From Symbiodinium natans (Eukaryota; Sar; Dinophyceae; Suessiales; Symbiodiniaceae): a stretch of 64,000 nucleotides of DNA. This document shows, in pieces, positions 46,589 through 58,500 of this stretch. The DNA is taken from NCBI GenBank assembly GCA_905221605.1, contig CAJNDS010000238.1:1-64000 (forward strand). The letters are read 5' to 3'. The translations under genes were made by a program, and so were the position numbers. Position 1 is the stretch's first letter, and the number at the start of each line of letters is the position of its first letter. The notes under the pieces were generated by a model. The model was not told the origin of the DNA. It searched no databases and saw only the letters and a list, made by a program, of their open reading frames with translations.

Positions 46589-49500
46589 TTTGACAGGTAC
46601 AGGGCTGCCCATACGGGACAAACTCGCAAACTCCGCGGCCGTGCCAGCAGACACCGGAGTACTCGCTGCGCCCTGGTTGCCTCAGGGCTTTTGCAGCTTC
46701 GAACTTTAGGCTATAACCCCCTTAGGAAATGTTTTTATTTATACAAAACCCAAGGGAATGGTCAAAATAAGGTTCTAAGGGGACTTTTGGGGGGGAGTCG
46801 GGGCTCAAGGGCTCGGGTTCTTGCCGAGCCTCTGGAGAGATTGGAGGGTTTATCGGCGTACCATCCCGGTCCCTTCTGCTGGTTCAGCAATCAGGTCGTG
46901 GCCAAAGAGACCCTTGGACCCCAAGCGCTGATCCTGAACCCTAAACCCTAGCCCTAAACCCTAAACCCTGAACCCTAAACCCTAGCCCTAAACCCTAAAC
47001 CCTGAACCCTAAATTTGAACCCTAAACCTGAAACCAGCCCTCAAGCTCCAATGGCACCGGAGACCCCACTTCGCCGCAGATCGTCACTAAGTCGTGTTCT
47101 TTTGTGTTGAAGGGTTTAGGGTTTGGGGTTCAGGGTTTAGGGTTTAGGGTTTAGGGTTTAGGGTTTAGGGTTTAGGGTTTAGGGTTTAGGGTTTAGGGGC
47201 AGTTGTCAATACCATGCGAGAGGAAGCTGCCCATGTTAGTAGTCATCATTAATAGCAGTAGCAGCAGTCGTGATAATACCGTCTCTTACCCCAAGCTGCA
47301 ACCCAGACTTATGAGTTAGCCTCAAACCCGAACGTTTCCCTAACCTGAATGATTCAAGCTGTAACTTCGAATGCCAACGCTACGAACTATGGCTCCCTTG
47401 ACCATAACTTACTAGGGGCCTGTGCTGTGCGCACCCAGAACTATAAACCCTTGAACGCTTGAACCCTAAACCCCTGAACCCCTAAACCCCGAAGCCCTAA
47501 ACCCCTGAACCCAAAGCCCTAAACCCCAAGACACCAAAACCCCAAAACCCGAAACCCCCAAACCCCGTAAACCCAAAACCCCTCATCCCCGGAACCCCGG
47601 AAAACCCTAAACCCTTAACCCCCATACGAGCCTGTGACACTGTGGAGAGAGGGGGCCGAGGTACCGCTACAACGGGGTCTGCATTGAGAAGAGCGCCGAG
47701 GCGGCTCCTTTGAGGGTGTAGGGTTTAGGGTAGGGTTTAGGGTTTAGGAATTAGGGTTTAGGGTTTAGGGTTTAGGGTTTGAGTGCTGTTAGGTGTTGCT
47801 GGGGGTTTCAGAGGGTCCTCACATGGGCTGTTGAAAACGTCACAACTGAGCGGCGCTCCTAGAACAAGGAGCTTAGTATTGTATCTGGTTGGGGGTGCAG
47901 CCTTAAACCCTGAACCCTAAACCCCACCCCCCCCCCCCCATTTGGGAGAAGATGCCCACATCTCGAGCTGGGAAGGTCATGCGAAACAACAGCGAGTGGA
48001 CATCCTGGGTTAACACGATTCGCCTCTTGGCTGTGCACCTATAGTATACTTTGCCAATAGATGAACTTTCAAACTTTCTTGTGCTTCCTGATTTTGTAGG
48101 AATCACAAAAACTTTGAACCTTTTGCTAAATCCGTGGGTATTGGGAGAAGTATGTTTAGGATTTAGGGTTTAGGGCTGCAGTCCCTAGACCGGTCTCTGT
48201 TTCTAAAGACAGGTCCAGTGGAGATCCCGTGTGCCCTTTTGGCGGTTTAGGGTTGAGGGTGTAGGGTGTAGGGTGTAGGGGTTGATGAACAAGATAGCCG
48301 TGCTTCAGGTTTCTCTTAGGGTATCCGGGAATCGCCAAACCCTGCACCCTTAAAGAATCTTATGGCTACTGGGTTTGCAAGGGGCTCCTTGAAGAATATT
48401 ATGGCTACTGGGTTTGCAAGGGGCTTTGTGAGTGGTTTTTTGGCAGCCTCTAGGGAAGGCCTTTGCTGGTGCCCCGAAGTGTTGCAGCGCCTCTGCTTGA
48501 GGCGATTATGCCCAGTCCAGCGCTGACTTTGCTCGCCAGGCAGGGGGTTGAGATGTCAGTCACACCCGGGAGCGGTCTCCGCCGAAAGAGTTCGGGTAGT
48601 CCCCAACAACACTGTAGCTCGGTGTCCGGCATTTCACCTTCTTATCCCGGGGACACAGCAGACAAGCGTCGGCGCGGTAAGAAGGATTCGGACTCCTCGT
48701 GCTGCCTTGCTTGAACTTGGCGGCCCAGGGGTACCCTTTTGCCTGCTTTAGGGGGTTCTAGGTTACCTTATAAAGTAAAATTGGTTACTGTACAGTTGAA
48801 GCAAGGGAAATTTAGGGGGTTCTAGGTTACCTTATAAAGCAAAATTGGTTACTGAGCTACAATTGAAGCAAGGGAAATGCGCGGCAGCTTCTATGTCACT
48901 GTGTCACTGGAGGCCGAAGCGGCTCTCATTGCCGAGGCGATGTGGGCCCCTTTTCCGAAGTGCAACACGCACCTAAACCCTAAACCGTAAACCCTAAACT
49001 CGCATGCCACAGAAGTTTTAGGAATGCCCAGATCACCCGGGTTGAGGGCCCAGATCACGTTCACAACTGTATACAGTGCCCAAGGCCTTGAATACTCAAA
49101 CTATATGGGTAGTTCTCCAGATGAGGGTCCCTGTTTTTTCTAATACGCTACGGCACCTCTCGAATAAGGCCCCCAAAAAGGAGCGCTAATTTTGAAAACC
49201 CTAAACCCCAAACCCCAAAATCTAAACCCTGAAGTTGCACATTGACTCAGGATCACGGCTGCGGCTTCATCGCGAACCTCACCGGCCAGAACATCAGCTG
49301 GGGAACCTGCAACTCCGCTTGCATCGGTTTAGGGCGTAGGGTTTATAGGGTTTATAGGGTTTATAGGGTTTATAGGGTTTATAGGGTTTATAGGGTTTAT
49401 AGGGTTTATAGGGTTTATAGGGTTTATAGGGTTTATAGGGTTTATAGGGTTTATAGGGTTTATAGGGTTTATAGGGTTTATAGGATTTATAGGGTTTATA

Positions 49501-52500
49501 GGGTTTATAGGGTTTAGGGGCCCCCCCAACCCTAGAGTTTTTGAGATATTGGGGTGTTAAACCCTAAACCCTAAACCCTAAACCCTAAACCCTAAACCCT
49601 AAACCCTAAACCCTAAACCCTAAACCCTTGTTGTTAACACAAACTCCGAGATGCGGAGCTTGAGGCTGGCAATGGAACTCGGGGTTCGACTGGCAGTTCA
49701 AGACGGTGGAGCTGCTCGTCCTGAGTATGTTAGAATTGAGGTAGGGGCACCCCTAAACCCTAAACCCTGGACCCTAAACCCTAAACCCCTAAACCGTAAA
49801 CCCTAAGCCCTAAACCCCAGGCAGATATGGGGGATATAATTAGGGGGGTTAGGGTGTTTGCAGGGAAGGACGAACCTTCGATGCCAGATGTGTCTGTCCA
49901 ATGCAAGCAGTCTTCTGCTGAGTAGTAGAGTAGATAGCCTTTAACCTTTTTGGGGTAGCATGATCCCTAAAGAAATCCCAAAGGTCAACCTCTAGTTCCC
50001 CTCTAGGCTACTGGACAACTAACTCGGCTCCCGGCTATGAGACTCAAAGCATCCCAGCGCAGGGCCGCAGCATCCCAACTTACTGAGCCGGGAGTTGCAC
50101 GTTAAAGCTTTGGTGGGTTTAGGGTTTAGGGTTTAGGGTTTAGGGTTTAGGGTTTAGGGTTTAGGGTTTAGGGTTTAGGGTTTAGGGTTTAGGGTTTAGG
50201 TTTAGGGTTTAGGGTTAACTTTTATATTCCGTGGTTACTGGAGAAGTAAGCCGCAATGAAGCTGCATAAGCCTTGGTTGTTCGGCTCCTGGGCTTCTCAG
50301 AATGCAGCATTGTGGTAACTTTCATTGAATCATGAGTTCCACTACAACCCCTCCAGGATTCCCCCGGGGGCGGGGGCGGGGGGGCGGGGCCGCGGGGGCG
50401 GCGGGGGCGGGGGGGGGTGGGTGGGGGTGGGAGGGGGGACCTGGGGGTGGCGAGTGGGGGGGGGGGGGGGGGGGGGGGGGGTAGTAGGGGAAACCATGAA
50501 AGAAGTTTCATGTGTGTGAGGGTCTTCTGTCCGATCACTTGCGGCTGCACCTCGGCGCATCGGGGCCCCGGGTTAAGGGTTAAGGGTTTGGGGGCTTAGG
50601 GGGGTTTAGGGGGGTTTAGGGGGGTTTAGGGGGGTTTAGGGGGGTTTAGGGGGGTTTAGGGGGTTTGAGGTTGAGGTTGTTGAGGGTTCGGGGTTTAGGG
50701 GTTTAGAGGGTTTAGGGGGTTTAGGGGGTTTGAGGTTGAGGTTGTTTAGGGTTTGGGGCTTAGGGGTTTTGGGGTTTGGGAGTTGGGGAGTTGGGGAGTT
50801 GGAGTGGGTGGTTCAGTGGCTCTCGGGTTGGGGGACACGCGGCTCCTGCAGAATAATCCTCTTTAAGGCCCACTAAATTGAAGGCACTTTGTTGTCTGCG
50901 AGCTCGTCTTATTCTGTTGTCGGTTCGTGCATTTAGGCGTCTAGGCAAAGCAAAGGATCATCTATTCCACGAAACCTATGCCTGCAGTACTTGTAAACCC
51001 TTAACATCCCTAACCCCCCCCCTCCCCCAAAAAAATAAGACCCTTAAGACACCCAAAACCCCCAAACCCCTGAAAACCCCCTGAAAAATCATGCGAGGGA
51101 AGCTTCGGTTACATGCCCGCCTTGAACCCCCCTGCCTCAAGAACCCTACAAGAAGCCCTAAACCCTAAAACCCCCAAAACCTCTTAAACCCCCCTGAGAA
51201 TCAGACTCCTAGAACCCCCCAAACCCTAAACCCCAAAACCCTAAAACCCTAAATCCCCAAAACCCCCAAACCCCCCAAACCCCCAAAACCCCAAAAACCC
51301 TAAAACCCCCAAAACCTCCAACACCCCCAAACCCCAAAACCCCAAAACCCCAAAAACCCTAAACCCTAAAACCCCCAAGACCTCCCTGAAGACCAGGCGG
51401 CTGGAGCAACCTCTGGTCGAACTGCCCGCTTCCTCACGGAAGGAGCTGTGAGGACATCCAGTGGGGGCAGGCCACCTGGACTGCTTTCTCGGGGGCTTCG
51501 GGTTTCTAGGGTTTAGGGGTTTAGGGTTTAGGGTTTAGGGTTCAGGATTCAGGGTTCAGGGTTTTGGGTTGAGGGTTTAGGGGTCTTTGGGGCATCCGCA
51601 GGGGCTTGCGCGACTTTGTTGCGGGGCGCAGGAATACAATCTGGGGCTTTTTCCAAATCGCCTCCCATCACCGTTCAGGTTTCGGTTCGTGCGCGGCAGC
51701 GACTCTGAGACGAGAGAGAGAGAGAGAGAGAGAGCCTCAAACTGTACACTCAGGCCCTAACACCCAGCTGAGGGCGTGAAGGCCAGCAAAGCCACACCAC
51801 CGCGAAAGCACCGAAGAGATCCCTGCCTTCCAGCCCTAAACCCTAAACCCTAAACCCTCCTTGTCTCAGGAATGCGCGACAGTGAATGATCAGCACTACT
51901 GCATGCCCGAGTCGCCGGGTATCGAGGCCGAGTTCTACCGCCCCCCGGCTGCGCACTTCACTGCCTGGCGGCCATAGGCTTTAGGGTTCAGGGTTTAGGG
52001 TTTAGGGTTTAGGGATTTGCTTAAGAACCCCAAAACAATGGACAATAAGAATCCCTATATTACCCTTAGAAGGAAGCAATTTGAAATAGGGTGTTCTAGC
52101 AGATGTCACAACGCGGACCGAATTCCGACCACTTCAAAACCTGTGGTGGCGTGCGAGTGGGTTTTGAAGGGTTTCTCGCAGACTTTACGGCAAGTAAACC
52201 GGTAAGAGCTCTTTAGGCTTATGGGCCTTTTGGCGCTCAAGACGATCTAAAGGAGAAGAGAAAGGCAGGCGGGGATAAAGGGGGGGAGGAAGAAGAGGAC
52301 CTGAGCCCCTGGGCGGAGGAGGAAAGAAGGAGGGATGTTTTCTTGTGAATATTCCCAGGCCTGGAGCCCCAGACCCCATGCCTGCGAGCCTTCTAACCCC
52401 CCCCCTCAATCTGCTAGAAAGCCTGTAGAGGCGTTATACGCTTGAGTTAGACCAGCTATGAGAATAAACTCTGTGTTGAAGTAACTATTGGCAGGCTTTC

Positions 52501-55500
52501 GGGAGGTCCCGGACATTCAAGAAAAGATGTCTGCTCACAGTATTCCCGCTGTCCCGGTCCTTGCTTACAATGGCCATGAACGAAGAGATAGCTGCTAACA
52601 AAGGTTCGTTGCCCCGCAGCTTACATATATGGCGCGGAGCCTTCATAATATAGTAGAAACATTCCCTCGTTCCCCTCCAATACGTTCTAGTCTTATGGTT
52701 TAAGTGGTTTCCTTTTTTTTTGCCAGCACGTTTTTATGAAGTGTACATATACCTGTGTATGAATTTATGCTGCGTGTACTTGGTTTACCTTGTTTGTGCA
52801 TGTTCATAGGAGACAAGCCCCACCAAAAGAGGCATGCCACAAGGCTCACGCTTTTGAGGGACGTCCCGCCAAGACTCACAAAGAATGAAGCGATGTTGTC
52901 GATTTCTTCTTAAAAAAAGATGCATGTAGCAAGATTCCATGGGCCGGGCCTATCCAAAGCAACGGGGGGTACAACATTGGGGCTTAGCGGAAGATCCCTT
53001 CGAAACTTGCAAATCCCAAACCTTATCCCCAAGGCTTGCCAAGGATGAAACCTTGTTATGTGGATATTCGTCGATCTTCGAAACGTTAAATGTCCGTGTA
53101 AAATACATGTTGCAGCACATTTTCTGAGGGCAGCGTGCCTTCTGCCAGGGAAAACATCGCTTTGACAAACTCCTAATGTCCCCAACACCGGACGAGAGAA
53201 GCTCTCAAACCCCCCCAAAAAGTCACAGGAACCAGTAGGGAATCTTCGAACTTTGGAATTTGTTGACAGCTCGTTCCTTAAGAAACCGTGATGTGAGGGA
53301 AGTTATTCCAATGGCTGGGTGGGTGAAGAGGGAAAGCAAAGCAAAATAGCTCTCATCTGACTATGAAAAGGCACTTCGCTTTGAAGACGTCCAATCAATC
53401 AAGCGTACTAGTTTCCCACGCGCAAATGTACTCTTTAAAGAAGGCAGCCTTTTCCTGCTAGGGCGCATCCGCCTTGCGAACAAAAGCTGTTTGTCCCCAA
53501 CTTCAATGCGGGACCTTTACCCTGAACCAAGCCCTGCTGAGCTTGCTCGGAATACCACCTCATTGCCATTGCCGCCTTAAAGCCTGAGAAGGCTTACTGA
53601 GCAAAATGAGCCCACGCTCTGTGCTGAGTTACCCTGGCAACCACGAACTACACAGTGATCGATCAAGAATATCCGTACTTCACGGAAGCCTTCAAGGACC
53701 ACGTGCACCTTGCTTGGGAGGTTCAGGGTGCTTATTGACCAAATCTAGCTGCACTTGTAACCCACCTAGAACCACATTCGGGAACTTAAGGGGCTTATAA
53801 GTGGGGTATAAGTACGGTTATGGTTGGACCCTCAGCCCTGAGCCCCAAACCCTAAACCCTAAACCCACAGTTATAATTGGTTAACAAGTGCCATGAACCT
53901 CCAAGCGGAGGTTGATTAAAGATGCTTACGGCGCACCGTCGCGTCGAGATGCCATGCTGCTTACCAACGGGCCTGTGCCTCCCCGCAGGGGTTTATCTAG
54001 GGAATATTATTAGTATAATTATGCAGGGACCGAAAGGGCATATTACTAGTATTTCTATAGTAAATATTATTCGTATAGTTATAAAGGGACCATAAGGGAA
54101 TATTACAAGTATTTCGATAGTAAATCCGGACCGCCGTAGCGCTTGGAAGTCCCAGAGTACCAGAGGCAGTCTCGACACATTGCCGCACATGCAAGCAACG
54201 ACTGCAGGCTCTGTTTGCACCCCCCCCCCCCTAAACCCTAAACCCTCAACCCTTAACCCTAAACCCTAAACCCTACACCATGTGTAGCCGAAGAAGGCAT
54301 CGGATGCAGACATGGCACCGGAACGGTTGGTCGGTCAACGGCCCGAACACATCCAGGCTCCAGGTGGCATGTTGCAGCTCTTGCCCTTAGGGTTTAGGGT
54401 TTAGGGTTTAGGGTTTAGGGTTTAGGGTTTAGGGTTTAGGGTCTAGGCTTGTAGTTCAGGAGACATTGATCGAGTTCGCTGGAAATGGGCTTACCAAGGA
54501 CAGGATCGTGCTTCGGCAGCAGGATTTTAACCGAAGCCCTAGACCCTAAACCCAACGAAGCGACAGCCCACTCGAACAAAGGCATCGCAGTAGGCCATGC
54601 TGCCATTGGGCTTGCAGCCACGAACTGCTTTAGAACCCATAAAGGGCAATATCAAAACTATGTGTTGGGGGTTCTTAAGCTCATAGTAGGCAGTAAGTTT
54701 CCAGAAGCAGAAACGCGGGGTGATCGATGTTCTGTGCCATTGGTTTCAGTAGAAAGCTGGAGCTTCCATGGTTACCCATAATTTTCCACAGAGAATCCTC
54801 CCGACGATCATCTACGCAAAAGAACTGCTCTAGTTAAACAGGCTCGATTTTCAGCTTAGTGGCCTGCAGGTCCATCATACCTACACCCTAAACCCTAAAC
54901 CCTAAACCCTAAACCCTAACCCAAAAATCTAAACCCTAAACCCTAAACCCTAAACCCTATCCCAGTTCCACTACTACGTGGTGCCCTTCTCCGGCGCCCG
55001 GCGCCTGGCCAATGCCACCGAGCCAAACCCAGGCTTCCGCCGATGAGTTGGGTTTGGGGTTTAGGGTTTAGGGTTTAGGGTCTAGTGTTTAGGGTTTCGG
55101 GTTTAGGGTTTAGGGTTTAGGGTGTCCAAGCATGAACAAGTCCGAACATTTACTAGTGAAGCAGCTTGTCGAGCTTTTCAACCATACACACACCCCCAAG
55201 GAATCCCGTAACAATGGGGAAATTTAAAGTCCAATCCTTTATGCATATACATTTGCATCTATATATATATATATATAGCACCATGTGTGCTACCCCCCCC
55301 GACGCACCTACCATTTTTTGGCCAAGTTAGTAGAATACCTTTCACACACAAGCTTCCAGGGAAAGGTGCAGGAGTTTTCGACTGAGATAATTGCTGGGCG
55401 AACTAGTTTGATAAGCTGAAGTATGTTGACGGCCTTCCTTAACTACTCACCGAGGAGCCGTAGTTTGCGAAGGAGTTTTCGGCTGCAATGTTTGCTGGGC

Positions 55501-58500
55501 AAATATACATGCAATAGCGAAACTGATTTGATTAGCTGCAGGATCTAAACCGGCTTTCTTGTGTACTCACAGAGGACCCGGATTGTGCATATGGCCTGGC
55601 TTAAATACTTGTTAGCTCAATTCAGTGTCTTTTGTGTCCCCCCCCTAGAGCAAGCTGACTTCTAACTATTCAGTACATGAAGATGTTATGTAGCAGGTAT
55701 CTCTTTTTCGATTGCAACGGAGCCGGAAACAGCCTTAATTGTAGCACATGTATTGCTGCATACAATCTACTATTGTTTGCCCCCCCCTGAACAAATATTC
55801 ACTTGTTAAGGCAACTAGTCGAATTCCACGTGCAAAGCTTCCGTGCATCGGTAGCAAACCCGAACAGCCTCCTCCACAGCAACCCACCTAAACCCTAAAC
55901 CCTAAACCCTAAACCCTAAACCCGCAGGCGAAATCGGCGAGAGCCCCATGCTCGAAGCCGAAGAAAATCAGCGAAGGCTTCAGGTGCCGGCGTGGCTCAG
56001 ACTGCGTTCTGGCGTGGGGAAGAACCCTAAACCCCCTAAACCCTAAACCCGAAACCCTAAAAGCGTCATGCGTCTCAGGCAGTGTTGGGGTCCGTGAGCA
56101 TGTCCAGTTCTGTTAGACATTTCGGAGATGTCTGATTCGGCTGTTTGGTCGTGCGTGCAGCAGGGCATGCGTTCAGATCACTCGTTGCAGACCACTAGTA
56201 CCGCGCCTGCTCGCAGAGCACAGATGCAAATGAGCTAGCTCCGCAAACAGAAGCCCAGAGTTAGGGTTTAGGGTTTCGGGCCTTGGGGAAGTACGAGAGC
56301 ACTGCGTCGAAATTCCTAGGCCAGCCACGACGCTGCAGGGCAAATACCGGATCATCCAGATCGAGGAGCATCGCCATTGAAGTTTTCATAGGTGACACAT
56401 CGCGGGGTTGTCGGTGCGGGCACTTTGAGACGAAGGGAGGGTCAAGGGTTGGTGGCTTATGGTGGATGCGCATGAGCATGGCGTTTTGCAAGGCCGAAAG
56501 CCCTGCCCTAATCCCTAACCCTAAACTCTACAACCCTAAAAACGGACCTGTGCCCTACACAACCCTAAACCCTAAACCACGCAAAACCCGACACAACCCC
56601 AAGCCCTAAACAACCCTAAGCCTAAACCCTAAGCAACCCTAAACCCTAAGCAACCCTAAACTCAGCAACCTAAACCGCAGCAGCCCTAAACCCCAAACAA
56701 CCCCCAAGTCCTTAACCCCAAACCTTAAACCTAAACCCCAAACAACCCCAAGCCCTTAACCCTAAACTCTAAATCCCAAACAATCCCAAGCCTTAACCCC
56801 AAAACCCTAAACAACCCTCAACCCCACTTGTGGCTTTACAGTATCTTTAAATCCTTAACATGTTTTGGTTTATTGGGTTTCTTAAAAAAATGACAGCAAA
56901 AAATGAATTCATATCTACCCTCCTAAGTGCAGTCAAGCCCAACCAACCCTAAACCCTCTACCCTAAACCCCAAACCCTAAACAAGCCCAAGCCCTTAACC
57001 AACCCTAAACCCTAAACAATAAACAACCCCAAGCCCCAAACCCTAAACCCTAAAAAGCCCCAAGCCCTAAACCCTAAACCCTAAACGAGCCCAAGCCCTA
57101 AACCCTAAACCCTAAACAACCCCAAGCCCTGAACCCAAAACCCTTTACCCAAAAACCCCGAACCTTAAACACCCCCAAGTCCTAAACCCTAAACCCTAAA
57201 CAACCCCAAACCCTAAACCCTAAACCCTAAACAACCCCAAACCCTGAACCCCAAACCCCAAGCCCTAAACCCTAAACCCAAAAACAACCCCAAGCCCTAA
57301 ACCCTAAACCCAAAACCCTGAACCCTACACCCCAAACCCCAAATCCTAAACCCTAAGCCCTAAACCCAAAACCCTAAACAACCCACCCAAAACCCTAAAC
57401 CCTACACCCCAAACCCTAAACCCTAAGCCCTAAACCCTAAACCCTGTTGCCTGAAAGTCGGGCACCGAAGCAGTGCAAATCTGCTCCAGGCCTCGATGGA
57501 CATCCCAGCCATGGCCCAGGCAGGGTTTGGGGTTTCGGGTTTCGGGTGTCGGGTTTCGGATTTGGGGTTTGGGGTTTAGGGTTTGGGGCTGGGGGTTGGG
57601 GGGTTGGGGTTTGGGGTTTAGGGCTTCGCCCTAAGCCCTAAACCCTAAGCGTGGCAGAACATAAGAGTTGTGGCGTGAGTAGTCGTAGTAGGATTTTGAT
57701 ATTGACGTTAACACTACATCTACATGTTCCTGACAATACCAAACAAAGAGATGCACAGTAAACAAAAGTGACATGCCCTGCATGTTGAGACCTTGAGGCT
57801 TCCATGTGCCCAGAACATCCAACAACTGAAACCACTCAAAATGGTGGCAAAACCCGGGGTCATCTGAAATGAGCAGGCAGCCCCGAAGAATCTAAACCCT
57901 AAAACTCCGCAGCCCCGAAGCAGAACCTAAACCCTGCAAAAGCAGTGATCGGGAATCAGGGCCCTATGGAATCCTTAAAGGGTAAAATATAGGGCCCTCA
58001 TTTCCTCATTCCCTACTAAGAACCAGGGGGTAGTCGTTGTGACTGTCCGTCCTGAGCCCACGGCCCCGCAAGTTTTAGATTGGCGGTGTCATGTGAGGAG
58101 GAGCAAAGACAATGTTAAAACACGGATGGGGCTTCTTCTATGTGTGTTTAGAGCCGTGCAAGGTTGGGAGGGCGGCTGGGGGGTCGGTTTTGAGGTCAGA
58201 TATTGGTTGCAACCGCGAAGGCCATCTTCATCAACCGCCCTGTGTCGGACTGGACGACAGCTGTGCAAGCCAAACTGACCGCCTGGGGCCGTCCAGCAGC
58301 CTGGCTCCTTCATAGGGTTGAACCTGAGCTTCAGCATGATAATATAATAATATAATAATATAATAGTATAATAATATAATAATATAATAATATAATAATA
58401 TAATAATATAATAATATAGTAATATAGTAATATAATATATAATAATGTACGGCGCCCTGAAGGCATGTTGTGAGTCAGCTGAAAAAATGACCGAAAAGGC

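Noticed and set aside
46800-46815. Spliced-leader-like GGCTCAAG
   Set aside because: Only the last eight bases resemble the dinoflagellate leader; the rest is absent.
49242-49529. VYR and NPI repeat proteins
   Set aside because: By-products of the TTTATAGGG array.
52910-53218. 102-codon - strand frame
   Set aside because: No recognisable family and no support from splice signals; the + strand is open too.
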